Notes: generated by a model not told the origin, from the letters alone. A DNA stretch of 36,570 nt from Candidatus Neomarinimicrobiota bacterium (GCA_012964825.1 DTTI01000026.1:4453-41022), one strand, 5' to 3'. Positions 1 through 9,183 are shown, counted from the first letter of the stretch. Made by a program: numbers and translations.

Positions 1-1352
1 CAGCGTATGAGGCGTGGGAAGCCGGAACGATTGGAGAAGAGGGACGGAAAGCAAAGAAAGACCTTTTTAAGCCCCACCGGGAAATGATTGATTCTTTTAC
101 TAAGGATCGACCGGTTTTTATACAACGATTTGATGGTAATGTATTTTTCGCAAATGGTAAAGGATTGGAGTTAGCGGGTATTGGCAGAGACCTTCCCAAT
201 CCTGTGGGCATTACGGTTGATAGAGACAGGAAAGGGAATCCTACCGGAATTCTCACAGGTGCCAATGTTAATACCTACTTCCAGAAAATCATCCCTAAAA
301 GGTCATGGGACCAGCGTTTACTGGAAACACAAGCGGTTTTGGATCGATGCAAAATGTTCGGCGTCACGAGCCTCTCTGATATGTCTGATCCGCTTCAACG
401 GGAAATCTTTTACACCCTTCGAAACCAAGAGGCGCTCACTGTCCGAGTCCACTCCCGAGGATATCTGGATCAATGGGATAAACTGGCGGCACTGGGAATC
501 AAGGTAGGCGCGGGGGATGAGATGATTCGGCTCGGCTCGGTGAAGGCGTGGATTGATGGAATTATGGGAAATTCGAGCGCCAGGTTCTACGAACCTTACT
601 CCCACATGCCGGGAGAGCGAGGCCGCTGGCGATCCATAATGTTTCCGTGGACAGCCGCCAATGACGGTCGGGAAATGGTAAGTAATCTGGAGAACCTTGC
701 TATGAAAGCTGACTCTGCCGGCATACAGCTTTCTGTACATGCTATTGGTGACGAAGGCAATGGCTATCTACTGGATATGATGGAACGAATGATTGCAAAA
801 AATGGTCAAAGAGACCGTCGTTTCCGGCTTGTCCATGCCCAAGTGATTAATCCGGATCACTTCAAACGTTTTAATAGGCTCGGCATTGTGGCTGAAGTTC
901 AGCCATATCACTGTACCGATGATATGCGTTGGATGGAAGAGCGGATCGGTCAGGACCGGTGCGTGGGTGCTTATGCCTTTCGGTCGTTGTGGGATAACGG
1001 TGCTGTGGTCTGCTTCGGCTCTGACTCACCCGGTACCAACGCTGCTCGGTATCCCCTTAATCCCATGTTGGGACTCTACGCAGCCGTCACGCGGCAGACA
1101 CTCACCGGTGAACCTGATGAAGGATGGTTCCCAGAACAAAAACTGACCATGAAAGAAGCCATTCAGGCCTACACCCTTAATTCTGCCTATGCCTCATTCG
1201 AAGAGAGTATCAAAGGCTCTATTACCGTGGGAAAACTAGCCGACATGGCTGTTCTATCAGACAATCTGTTGAAGATAGAACCTGAAAAGATCAAGGATGT
1301 GGAAAATGTGATGACTGTTCTGGGTGGAAAGGTCATCTATAAAAAAAGATAG
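1..1352 (+). CDS. Amidohydrolase family 3 (YtcJ-like), 5' partial
   Basis: A metal-dependent hydrolase of the amidohydrolase superfamily, closest in pattern to the YtcJ/amidohydrolase_3 group, whose members cleave amide or related C-N bonds in varied substrates. The reading frame is already open at base 3 and runs without a stop to TAG at 1350-1352, so the ATG at 84 is internal and the true start, with any signal peptide and the N-terminal HxH metal motif, lies left of the window. Visible family marks are RFDGNVFFAN near the left end, VHAIGDEGN (about 736), LVHAQV (about 831) and the late acidic motif GSDSPG (about 1018). The C-terminus has the usual 'GKLADMAVL' closing strand of composite-domain amidohydrolases. 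The next gene follows within 5-17 nt, which suggests co-transcription. The substrate cannot be read from the sequence; given the neighbours, an N-acyl amino acid or peptide derivative is possible. Confidence 0.88.
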   Translation, partial: AYEAWEAGTIGEEGRKAKKDLFKPHREMIDSFTKDRPVFIQRFDGNVFFANGKGLELAGIGRDLPNPVGITVDRDRKGNPTGILTGANVNTYFQKIIPKRSWDQRLLETQAVLDRCKMFGVTSLSDMSDPLQREIFYTLRNQEALTVRVHSRGYLDQWDKLAALGIKVGAGDEMIRLGSVKAWIDGIMGNSSARFYEPYSHMPGERGRWRSIMFPWTAANDGREMVSNLENLAMKADSAGIQLSVHAIGDEGNGYLLDMMERMIAKNGQRDRRFRLVHAQVINPDHFKRFNRLGIVAEVQPYHCTDDMRWMEERIGQDRCVGAYAFRSLWDNGAVVCFGSDSPGTNAARYPLNPMLGLYAAVTRQTLTGEPDEGWFPEQKLTMKEAIQAYTLNSAYASFEESIKGSITVGKLADMAVLSDNLLKIEPEKIKDVENVMTVLGGKVIYKKR

Positions 1353-1369
1353 GTTAATTGCATCACTCT

Positions 1370-2923
1370 ATGTTCAGACTAAAGTGTTGGGGACTTTTTA
1401 TTATCCTTTTCGTTTCATGTACTCCAAAGGAAAGCTCAAAAAAATTAACTGAACCGCTTAAAGCTGACCTTTGGATTCAAGGTGGCACCGTTGTAGATGG
1501 TGGTGGCGGTCCAGCCATTCGCGCCGATGTTTTTGTTAACGGGGACTCTATACTTTTTGTAGGAACAGCCTCCGCAGATGTTATTGCTAAAGATATCCTG
1601 GATGCCACGGATCTGATCATAACGCCGGGCTTTATTGATGCGCACGCTCATGGTGATCCTTTTGACACGCCGGGTTTCACCAACTTTTTATCCATGGGAG
1701 TTACCACCCTCAGCCTGGGGCAGGATGGATTTAGCCCGGACACGGAAGATCTTGCAAACTGGATGAAGTCAGTTGACACACTCCCTTTGGGACCTAACAT
1801 TGCCATGTTCGTGGGTCATAGCACGCTCAGGAAGCTCAGCGGGGTGAATTTTATAACTGATCCGTCAGAGGCTGATCTGGAACAAATGGGGAAACTGCTT
1901 GAGGAAGCTTTGACCGCAGGAGCCTTCGGTATGACCACAGGACTTGAATATACCCCCGGTACATATGCGAACCAGCATGAGTTGGACTATCTGGCCCGCA
2001 TTGTGGGTACTCACGAGGGCCTTATTATGAGCCATGTTCGAAAAGAACAGGACGATACTATAGAAGATGATCTTGCGGAATTGTTCAGCCAAGGTAGATA
2101 CGCGAACATTCATGTATCTCACATGAAAGTGGTTTTCGGTAAAGGAGTACAACGGGCGGAAGAAATTTTGATGCTAATGACCAAACAAAGAAATAAAAAC
2201 TTACGTTTTACCGTTACTGCAGATGTCTACCCCTACCTTGCGAGTTATACTACTATCGGAATCCTTTTCCCCGACTGGGCTAAACCACCACACGATTATG
2301 AAAAAATCAGAAATGAAAGACGTGAAGAACTCCTCTCTTATGTAATAGAGCTTGTTTTGAAACGCAACGGTCCGGTGGCAACACTTTTTGGTACAGAACC
2401 ATACAGAGGAAAAACCTTGGCAGAGGTTTCTGAAGAGATGGATCTCTCCTTTGAACAGGTGCTTGTGGATTCCATCGGACCGGCCGGTGCCGATGCTGCT
2501 TACTTCACTATGGACAAAGAGTTGCAGGAGCGATTCCTCGCCGATCCTTATGTGATGGTTTCGTCGGATGGTTCACCTGCCATGTACCATCCCAGAGGCC
2601 ATGGCGCTTTTGCAAAGATGATCAGAAAATATGTGGTAGAAGATTCTTTACTAACCCTGGAAGAGGTGGTGAGGAAGATGACAGCTTTACCTGCTGAAAC
2701 TATCGGGTTAACGGACAGGGGGCTGGTTAGAAAAGGCTATAAAGCTGATCTTATTATTTTTAATCCCTTGAAGGTGAAAGACAATGCTACATTCGGAGAG
2801 CCACACCAGCTGGCTACGGGGTTTGAGACAGTCATTGTGAATGGCAATATAGCATGGCAAAGACCCAAGGGTTTTATAGAGGCTTATGGACGAATGTTAA
2901 CAAGAGGGGAAAATCATGAATAG
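1370..2923 (+). CDS. N-acyl-D-amino-acid deacylase-like lipoprotein
   Basis: Probable D-aminoacylase-family amidohydrolase, expected to remove the acyl group from N-acyl-D-amino acids (or related D-configured amides), anchored as a lipoprotein. A short hydrophobic stretch ends in FVSC, a plausible lipobox with the lipidated Cys about 17 residues from the ATG. Family motifs are DAHAHGD (HxH metal site), AGAFGMTTGLEYTPG, SHVRKE, HVSHMK, DVYPYLASYTT, SSDGSP and HPRGHGAFAKMI, followed by the usual late ADLIIFNP strand. An in-frame TTG at 1358 is the alternative start and lies 5 nt after the previous stop; neither start has a clear ribosome binding site, so the choice is uncertain. Odd point: where classical members read GNCGFSP, with a zinc-bridging Cys, this protein reads GQDGFSP. 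The last 8 nt overlap the next gene. The family call is strong; activity and D-specificity are inferred. Confidence 0.87.
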   Translation: MFRLKCWGLFIILFVSCTPKESSKKLTEPLKADLWIQGGTVVDGGGGPAIRADVFVNGDSILFVGTASADVIAKDILDATDLIITPGFIDAHAHGDPFDTPGFTNFLSMGVTTLSLGQDGFSPDTEDLANWMKSVDTLPLGPNIAMFVGHSTLRKLSGVNFITDPSEADLEQMGKLLEEALTAGAFGMTTGLEYTPGTYANQHELDYLARIVGTHEGLIMSHVRKEQDDTIEDDLAELFSQGRYANIHVSHMKVVFGKGVQRAEEILMLMTKQRNKNLRFTVTADVYPYLASYTTIGILFPDWAKPPHDYEKIRNERREELLSYVIELVLKRNGPVATLFGTEPYRGKTLAEVSEEMDLSFEQVLVDSIGPAGADAAYFTMDKELQERFLADPYVMVSSDGSPAMYHPRGHGAFAKMIRKYVVEDSLLTLEEVVRKMTALPAETIGLTDRGLVRKGYKADLIIFNPLKVKDNATFGEPHQLATGFETVIVNGNIAWQRPKGFIEAYGRMLTRGENHE

Positions 2924-4934
2924 AATAACAAACTACAAATCGCTCATTGTAATTGTCTTACTGCTTTTTTTACCATTGAACAGCCAAGATGCTAACCTGC
3001 TTGAACCCATGGATATTTTTGAGATGGAAGGTGTTTCAGATCCCCAGATGTCTCCTGACGGTTCCAAAATTCTCTATGTTCGATCTGGCAGTGATATAAT
3101 GACCGACAAGCGCTATTCCAATATCTGGATCATCAATTATGACGGAACAGATAATCGCCCCATTACCAGCGGTCATAACGGTAACAGTCAGCCCCGGTGG
3201 TCTCCCGATGGAAAGCAGATGATTTATATCTCCGGCGCCTCAGGTTCTGGCCAGATCCACAAGCGGTGGATGGATACGGGTGAGACCACGACCCTGACGA
3301 ATGTCCAGACAGGGCCCCACGGGATCAGCTGGTCAACTGATGGTAAACATGTTGCCTTTTATGGTACGGTGCCGACCGATGCTGAGTTTAAGGTGGATCT
3401 GCCAACTGCCCCAGAGGGCGCTGAATGGGCAGCACCTGCAAAAGTGATTGACCGCCTGGTCTACCGGTTTGATCGGGTTGGATATTTAAAAGGATACAAA
3501 CACCTTTTTGTAGTCCCCTCTGAAGGGGGCACAGCTCGGCAACTGACTTCCGGAAGGTTTAACTTTGCCAGTTACCGAGGTGGTCAGACAGCATGGTCCA
3601 GAGACAGTAAATATGTATATGTCTCTACCAACCTTAGTGATGAGTGGGAAGCAGAAGGGTACCGGCAGAGTGATATTTATCAGGTAAATATTGTAGATGG
3701 AAGAATGGATAGACTCACAGATCGGGATGGACCGGATGGGGACCCCAAGCCGTCCCCAGACGGCAAGTGGCTGGCCTATACGGGTTATGACAACAAGAAA
3801 ATGGCCACACAGATATCACGCATATATTTGATGGACCTGAAAACGCAAAAGGTTCAGGAGGTCAAAACGAAATTGGATAGAGGGGTCTCCAGCCTCAGCT
3901 GGTCAGGGGACAGTAAAAACATCTTTTTTACCTATGCGGATAAGGGAAATACGAAACTGGCCCAAACAACACTTAAGGGTAAGAACAGCATCCTAGGTAA
4001 TAACCTGAGCCGTGGTTACTCGGTAGCGAAAGATGGACGGTTTGTGTTTATAACAACCAGACCCGATCTTCCTTCAGACTTGGCAGTAGGCAGAGCCAGT
4101 GGTGGCCAGACTAAGACCATTACCTCAGTTAATAGTGACCTTCTGACCCATAAAAAGCTTGGCAAGGTGGAAGAAATATGGTACAAGTCTTCCCACGATG
4201 GTCTTGACATCCAGGGGTGGATTATTAAACCACCTGGCTTTGATCCTTCAAAGAAGTATCCTCTTATAATAAAAATCCATGGTGGTCCTTTCGCTAACTA
4301 TGGTGATCGGTTTTATTTGGAGAAACAGCTTATGGCCGCTGAAGGCTATATTGTACTTTATACAAACCCCAGAGGCAGTACCAGCTATGGTGAAAAATTT
4401 GCCCAGCTGATTCACCATGATTATCCTGGTGATGACTTTTATGATCTGAATTCAGGTGTAGACGCTGCTATTAAAAGGGGTTATGTTGACGAAGACAATC
4501 TCTTTGTCACCGGTGGCAGTGGGGGTGGTGTTCTTACCTGTTGGATGATTGGTAGGACCACACGCTTCAAGGCGGCGGTGACGGTCTACCCCGTAATAAA
4601 CTGGTACAGCTTTGTATTGTATACTGACATTCCTTGGACAGCTAACTACTGGTTTCCTGGAATGCCCTGGGATAATGTGGAGAAATATGAGAGCAAGTCC
4701 TTGCTTTCAGTAGTAAAAAATGTAAAGACACCCACTATGGTACTTACAGGAGAGGCGGACTACCGCACCCCCATGCCTGATTCTGAGCAGTATTATGCAG
4801 CGCTTCAGCTGTTAGGTGTAGAATCTGTGCTGGTAAGGGTCCCTGATGAGCCCCATGGTATTTCTGTGAGGCCCAGTCATCACCTGAGTAAAATGAAACA
4901 CATAATGGGTTGGATCAATAAGTATAACAATTAA
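2916..4934 (+). CDS. S9 family prolyl oligopeptidase-type peptidase (exported)
   Basis: Exported serine peptidase of the S9 family (dipeptidyl-peptidase IV / acylaminoacyl-peptidase type), 672 residues. A signal peptide of about 24 residues (hydrophobic IVIVLLLFLPL) is followed by a beta-propeller with seven PD40-like strands of the form WSPDGK..Y, for example at MSPDGS, RWSPDGKQ, SWSTDGKH, AWSRDSKY, KPSPDGKW, SWSGDSKN and VAKDGRF. A C-terminal alpha/beta-hydrolase domain begins around residue 430 (HGGPFANYG). The catalytic triad is readable as Ser535 in GGSGGG, Asp615 in GEADYRTP and His647 in EPHGIS. The start is supported by AGAGGGG-like bases just upstream and by the 8-nt overlap with the preceding gene, which suggests translational coupling. 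It is one of two S9 peptidases here, separated by the beta-lactamase-like gene, and probably trims oligopeptides in the periplasm. Confidence 0.93.
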   Translation: MNRITNYKSLIVIVLLLFLPLNSQDANLLEPMDIFEMEGVSDPQMSPDGSKILYVRSGSDIMTDKRYSNIWIINYDGTDNRPITSGHNGNSQPRWSPDGKQMIYISGASGSGQIHKRWMDTGETTTLTNVQTGPHGISWSTDGKHVAFYGTVPTDAEFKVDLPTAPEGAEWAAPAKVIDRLVYRFDRVGYLKGYKHLFVVPSEGGTARQLTSGRFNFASYRGGQTAWSRDSKYVYVSTNLSDEWEAEGYRQSDIYQVNIVDGRMDRLTDRDGPDGDPKPSPDGKWLAYTGYDNKKMATQISRIYLMDLKTQKVQEVKTKLDRGVSSLSWSGDSKNIFFTYADKGNTKLAQTTLKGKNSILGNNLSRGYSVAKDGRFVFITTRPDLPSDLAVGRASGGQTKTITSVNSDLLTHKKLGKVEEIWYKSSHDGLDIQGWIIKPPGFDPSKKYPLIIKIHGGPFANYGDRFYLEKQLMAAEGYIVLYTNPRGSTSYGEKFAQLIHHDYPGDDFYDLNSGVDAAIKRGYVDEDNLFVTGGSGGGVLTCWMIGRTTRFKAAVTVYPVINWYSFVLYTDIPWTANYWFPGMPWDNVEKYESKSLLSVVKNVKTPTMVLTGEADYRTPMPDSEQYYAALQLLGVESVLVRVPDEPHGISVRPSHHLSKMKHIMGWINKYNN

Positions 4935-4947
4935 TAGGGTCATTTAA

Positions 4948-5955
4948 ATGAAAAAATCTAACTTTCAGCGAAAGCTCTACCTCTCCATGGTTATATATAT
5001 TTGTTTATTATTCAGTCCACGGCTGGCGGAGGCACAAGGAGGGCTCTCAACCCTTGAATTAGAGTTGACCCGCTTGGGAGAACTTTCAGGTGGAACCATG
5101 GGTGTGGGTGTTATACATATAGAATCCGGACAGAGGGTCTATATAAACAATGGTGAAAGCTATCCAATGGCCAGTACTTATAAAGTACCTATTGCTGTTC
5201 AGCTTTTAAAAAGAGTGGAAATGAAAGAAATAACGCTGGACCAGATGATTGAAGTGCAAAAATATGATCTTCACCCTGGCAGTGGTACTCTATCCCGACT
5301 TTTTGTTAATCCAGGTGTTATTCTTTCCGTGAGAAACCTCTTAGAACTAATGATGCTTATAAGTGATAACAGTGCCACTGACATAATGCTGGACACCGCT
5401 GGAGGTTCGAAGAGAATAAATAAAACACTGAAAAAAAATAAAATACGTGATATGCGCGTTAATCGACCCACTATTAAACTGATTGCTGACTGGGTTGGTG
5501 TTGATATTTCGGGTGGAAAAGAATTTTCAAATGAAGCTTTCATTGATAAATATGAATCACTTTCAGAAGAAGAAATAGAAAGCTCAAACCGAGCTTTTTC
5601 AACAGATCCACAGGACACTTCTACTCCGGAGGCCATGGCTGTTTTACTTGAGAAAATATGGAACAGGGAAATTTTGAGTCCTAAATACTCGGAACTTCTT
5701 ATTGATATTATGGGACGTTGCAAAACAGGCGAAGGTCGGCTGAAAGGTATGTTGCCTGAGGAAACTTTTGTGGCCCACAAGACAGGGACCATTGGCGCGA
5801 CCACCAACGATGTAGGTATCATAGAGCTGCCCCAGAACAAGGGACATGTAGTGGTGGTTGCTTTTGTTAAAGATTCAGAACTGGAAATACCAAAAAGAGA
5901 AAAGGCGATTGCCCACGTTGCTAGGGCTGCACATGATTACTTTTTGTTCAATTAA
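4948..5955 (+). CDS. Class A beta-lactamase-like serine hydrolase
   Basis: Exported serine hydrolase with the penicillin-binding/class A beta-lactamase fold, 335 residues with a signal peptide (cleavage plausible after AEA, near residue 29). All three active-site motifs are present: S76-T-Y-K79 (SxxK), S139-D-N141 (SDN) and K278-T-G280 (KTG). The Omega-loop end DTSTPEAMA also matches class A enzymes. Between SDN and that end there is about 30 residues more than in TEM-type enzymes, and no Glu sits at the position expected for the deacylating Glu166: the residues before the conserved Asn read EIESSN. It may therefore be a peptidase or esterase-like relative, or a slow lactamase, rather than a resistance enzyme. 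It lies 13 nt after one S9 peptidase and 19 nt before another, so a role in peptide or peptidoglycan-fragment turnover fits. Fold call strong, substrate unknown. Confidence 0.9.
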   Translation: MKKSNFQRKLYLSMVIYICLLFSPRLAEAQGGLSTLELELTRLGELSGGTMGVGVIHIESGQRVYINNGESYPMASTYKVPIAVQLLKRVEMKEITLDQMIEVQKYDLHPGSGTLSRLFVNPGVILSVRNLLELMMLISDNSATDIMLDTAGGSKRINKTLKKNKIRDMRVNRPTIKLIADWVGVDISGGKEFSNEAFIDKYESLSEEEIESSNRAFSTDPQDTSTPEAMAVLLEKIWNREILSPKYSELLIDIMGRCKTGEGRLKGMLPEETFVAHKTGTIGATTNDVGIIELPQNKGHVVVVAFVKDSELEIPKREKAIAHVARAAHDYFLFN

Positions 5956-5974
5956 TGAAAAAGGAAACACACCA

Positions 5975-7972
5975 ATGTCTTGGTTAAAACGAATCATTGC
6001 TACAGCATTCTTACTGTCTATAATTCTAAGTGGTCAATCTTCTGATAATTGGACATTAGATGTAAGTATTGAGCTGAAAAGTATTTCCCAACTGCGGTTT
6101 TCGCCTTCAGGGCACCGATTGGCTATGGTCGTGAGAGAAGCCCTTATAGAGGGAGACAAATCAGAGTATCTCAACCAGATTTGGATGTCTCGTTTAGAAG
6201 ATAATTCCCTACATCAATTTACTTATGGAGACAAATCTGCTTCCCGTCCTCGGTTTTCTCCAGATGGTAAATATCTCGCGTTTATTAGTGAAAGAACCGA
6301 AGAGGCCCAAGTCTGGGTCATGCGAACAGACGGCGGCGAAGCACAGCAGTTTTCATATGAAAAAGAGAGCGTGGGCAATTTTGAGTGGTCACCAGACGGA
6401 ACACAGATCGCTTTTCTCATGAAAGATCCGAAAACAGAAGAGGAAGAAGAACAAGAGAAAGAAAAGCGCGACGTTATTATTGTGGATGAAAACTTCAAGT
6501 ACAACCATGTTTACGTAAAACAATTTGCGACAGAGGTTGACACTAATAAAGCAGACAGAATAACTGAGGGTAATTTCACTGTCAACTCCTTCAATTGGAG
6601 TCCTGACGGTAGACGAATTGTTTTTGCCCACAGTTTTGAACCGACGTTTAATAGCAGATCAATATCCGGTGATATTTCTGTGGTTAGTTTGTCTGATAAA
6701 ACGGTGACCTTCCTCGTGGAATGGCCAGGTGTGGACGCTGACCCTGTTTTTTCACCAGATGGAAAGTGGGTTGCCTTTGCATCCGATGGGGGAAAAACTG
6801 AGAGAATAGGCTTGGCGGATTGTTTTGTTGTTTCGTCCAAGGGGGGAAACCCCAAGAAACTCGCCGAAACGCCTAATAGAGATGTTGGTATTTATGGGGT
6901 ACCGGGTGTTATGAGATGGTCCCGCGATGGAAAATATGTTTATGCGGCAGACTTTGAAAAAACAAAAACCCAAGTTTATAAGCTTTCTGTAACAGGACAA
7001 AAAATTTCAGGAATAACATCTTATGATGGCGTTATCTCGGCACCAGTAATAAGTCCCGATGAAAAGCAGATGGCTTTTGTTGGAGAATCAATGGACGTGC
7101 CGGACGAGGTTTATATTAGTGAACTTAGAAAATTCAGACCCAGGGTTATATCATCTTTTAATTCAACAAAGAAATGGCCAGAAGTGTCGAAAACAGAACT
7201 TTTGAGTTGGAAGTCAAAAGACGGATTACAAGTTGAAGGTCTGTTAACCTATCCATCGGGTTATAAAAAAGGAGAAAAATATCCCTTGGCTCTAATGATC
7301 CATGGTGGCCCAGCCGGGGTTTACACCCAAACTTTCACTGGCAGTCCAAGTATCTACGTTATTCAGTTTTTTGCAGATAATGGTTATGCTGTTCTCCGAT
7401 CTAATCCTAGAGGTAGTACTGGGTATGGAAAAGATTTTCGCTATGCCAATTTCAAGGATTGGGGTTTCGGTGATTATGAGGATATTATGGCCGGCGTGGA
7501 TAAAGTAATAGATATGGGGATTGCTGACCCAGAAAGATTGGCGGCAATGGGTTGGAGTTACGGCGGCTATATGACTTCATTTTTAGTTACGCGAACAGGT
7601 CGTTTCAAAGCAGCCAGTATGGGAGCAGGACTTCCCAATCTTGTTAGTATGGTCACCACTACTGACATTCCTGACTATCTTGCGGCACATATGGGAGGAG
7701 AGTTTTGGGAAGATTATGAGACCTATGAAAAACATTCAGCTATTTACCGAATAGCCAATGTGACAACCCCTACTCAGGTAATTCATGGCGCCAATGATTT
7801 GCGTGTACCTTTTACACAGGGTCAAGAATTCTATGTTGCTTTGAAACGTAGAGGGATAGACACAGAAATGATTGTTTACCCTCGAACCCCCCACGGTCCT
7901 AGAGAGCCCAAACTGCTTATGGATGTGTCTCCAAGAATCTTAAACTGGTTCGACAAATATATCCAGCGGTGA
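5975..7972 (+). CDS. S9 family peptidase (acylaminoacyl-peptidase/DPP-like, exported)
   Basis: Second S9 serine peptidase, 665 residues. The frame is open further upstream to 5858, but the ATG at 5975 is chosen because it begins a normal signal peptide (SWLKRIIATAFLLSIILSG), follows an AAAAAGGA ribosome binding site, and avoids overlapping the preceding gene. Seven PD40-like strands (RFSPSGHR, RFSPDGKY, EWSPDGTQ, NWSPDGRR, VFSPDGKW, RWSRDGKY, ISPDEKQ) make a propeller. The alpha/beta-hydrolase domain begins near HGGPAGVYTQ. The triad reads Ser528 in GWSYGGY, Asp608 in GANDLRVPF and His640 in RTPHGPRE. A short acidic/basic run (TEEEEEQEKEKRD) sits in a propeller loop. The GWSYGGY and NDLRVP motifs are nearer to acylaminoacyl peptidases and DPP-like enzymes than the first copy's GGSGGG, so the two probably differ in specificity rather than being a recent duplication. 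Confidence 0.92.
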   Translation: MSWLKRIIATAFLLSIILSGQSSDNWTLDVSIELKSISQLRFSPSGHRLAMVVREALIEGDKSEYLNQIWMSRLEDNSLHQFTYGDKSASRPRFSPDGKYLAFISERTEEAQVWVMRTDGGEAQQFSYEKESVGNFEWSPDGTQIAFLMKDPKTEEEEEQEKEKRDVIIVDENFKYNHVYVKQFATEVDTNKADRITEGNFTVNSFNWSPDGRRIVFAHSFEPTFNSRSISGDISVVSLSDKTVTFLVEWPGVDADPVFSPDGKWVAFASDGGKTERIGLADCFVVSSKGGNPKKLAETPNRDVGIYGVPGVMRWSRDGKYVYAADFEKTKTQVYKLSVTGQKISGITSYDGVISAPVISPDEKQMAFVGESMDVPDEVYISELRKFRPRVISSFNSTKKWPEVSKTELLSWKSKDGLQVEGLLTYPSGYKKGEKYPLALMIHGGPAGVYTQTFTGSPSIYVIQFFADNGYAVLRSNPRGSTGYGKDFRYANFKDWGFGDYEDIMAGVDKVIDMGIADPERLAAMGWSYGGYMTSFLVTRTGRFKAASMGAGLPNLVSMVTTTDIPDYLAAHMGGEFWEDYETYEKHSAIYRIANVTTPTQVIHGANDLRVPFTQGQEFYVALKRRGIDTEMIVYPRTPHGPREPKLLMDVSPRILNWFDKYIQR

Positions 7973-8000
7973 TACAGGCTCGATAATTAGAGGTATAAGT

Positions 8001-8021
8001 ATGAGAGATGAGTGGCAATGA
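8001..8021 (+). other. Possible 6-codon leader ORF overlapping the next start
   Basis: A minimal ORF (M-R-D-E-W-Q-stop) starts at ATG 8001, seven bases after an AGAGG ribosome-binding-like site (7989-7993), and ends in TGA at 8019-8021. That stop overlaps the ATG of the epimerase gene (8018-8020) in an ATGA arrangement. The main gene's own upstream site (GATGAG) is weaker. This layout would permit termination-reinitiation coupling. It is very short and could be chance. Confidence 0.25.
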
Positions 8022-9151
8022 AATCATCAAGAAGGAAATTTATTAGATCAACTGCTGTTACCACAGCGGGCCTTGGATTCGGCTTAAGCACTTTTGGTCG
8101 TTCAGAACAAAAGGAGACCAAAAACATTTCTCCATCATTACGCATCCTAATTCTTGGTGGAACCGCTTTTACAGGACCACACCAGATCAAATATGCTCTG
8201 TCTCGGGGGCACAAAATTTCCATTTTTAATAGAGGAAAAACTGAGCCGACAGTTCATAAAGGTCTGTTTGATAAAGTTGAACATCTTCTAGGCGATCGAA
8301 ATGATAATTTGACCGCCTTGGAAGGTCGAGAATGGGATGCTGTAATTGATAATTCTGCTACTTATCCCCGTTGGGTTAGACAGACAACAGACATTTTGAA
8401 GGGTAACGTCAACACCTATCTTTTTACTTCCTCTCTTTCTGTTCATGCGAGCTTTGACAAACGTGGGTTAACAGAGGAAGACCAGGTGGCTACTACGGAC
8501 GACCCTGCCGAGGAAGACATGAGTGCGTATGGGGCGCTTAAAGCATTATCAGAAAATGTTACCAGGAGAGCTTTTGGAAATGGGGCTATTATTGTAAGGC
8601 CTCACTTAATTGTTGGCCCGGGAGATCGCACAGATCGGTGGACTTACTGGCCCGTAAGAATTGAACGCGGTGGGGAAGTTTTGTCTCCCGGAACCCCTAG
8701 TCACCAGGTACAGTATATTGATGCTCGGGATTTGGCAGAATTTGACATTCATTTAATTGAAAAGGGTGCAACAGGTACTTATAGTGCAGTTGGTCCGATG
8801 GCAAAATACAGCATGGCGGAAATGCTGTATGGTATACGTGCTGTGGTAAACGGTAAAGTGTCATTCACTTGGGTTGACCAGGAATTTCTGGCGGAGAATG
8901 AAGTTGCTCCTTGGCGTGAAATGACAGCCTGGATGCCTTCGGGTGGGGAATACGATGGTTTTTCTTCGTTTGACAACAGTAAAGCCGTTTCGGCAGGTTT
9001 AACCTATAGACCTTTAGCCCAAACGGCACGTGACACTTTAGACTGGTGGCATACCCTGCCCGAAGAACGGAAGCACAACCTTAAAGCCGGGCTTGCACCA
9101 GATAAAGAGAAAGAAGTATTGAAAAAATGGAAAAAAAATTTGCAAAACTGA
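8018..9151 (+). CDS. Tat-exported NAD(P)-dependent epimerase/reductase-like protein
   Basis: Extended short-chain dehydrogenase / NAD-dependent epimerase family protein, 377 residues. The N-terminus carries SRRKFIRS followed by a weakly hydrophobic segment (AVTTAGLGFGLSTFG), a twin-arginine-type signal, so it is probably exported folded, perhaps with its cofactor. The mature part opens with the Rossmann motif LILGGTAFTG. An active-site-like YGALK (YxxxK) and the RPHLIVGPGD strand typical of epimerases follow. ATG 8018 is chosen; a GTG two codons upstream (8012) is the alternative. It sits 45 nt after the S9 peptidase and before the propeller gene in the same operon. Substrate unknown: similar Tat-type epimerase-like proteins are common in FCB genomes, and a sugar or amino-sugar derivative is a guess. 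An export signal on a dinucleotide-binding protein is unusual but has precedent in glucose-fructose oxidoreductase. Confidence 0.85.
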   Translation: MKSSRRKFIRSTAVTTAGLGFGLSTFGRSEQKETKNISPSLRILILGGTAFTGPHQIKYALSRGHKISIFNRGKTEPTVHKGLFDKVEHLLGDRNDNLTALEGREWDAVIDNSATYPRWVRQTTDILKGNVNTYLFTSSLSVHASFDKRGLTEEDQVATTDDPAEEDMSAYGALKALSENVTRRAFGNGAIIVRPHLIVGPGDRTDRWTYWPVRIERGGEVLSPGTPSHQVQYIDARDLAEFDIHLIEKGATGTYSAVGPMAKYSMAEMLYGIRAVVNGKVSFTWVDQEFLAENEVAPWREMTAWMPSGGEYDGFSSFDNSKAVSAGLTYRPLAQTARDTLDWWHTLPEERKHNLKAGLAPDKEKEVLKKWKKNLQN

Positions 9152-9183
9152 TGATTTATACGACCAATAAATTGAGGTGTGAA

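Noticed and set aside
5271-5840. Minus-strand 189-codon open frame across the beta-lactamase-like gene
   Set aside because: Antisense to a gene with all catalytic motifs; its translation is Ser/Ile-rich without family features.
4948-5955. Calling the beta-lactamase-fold gene an antibiotic resistance gene
   Set aside because: Genomic context is peptide degradation, and the Omega-loop Glu is not at its expected place; fold alone does not show resistance.
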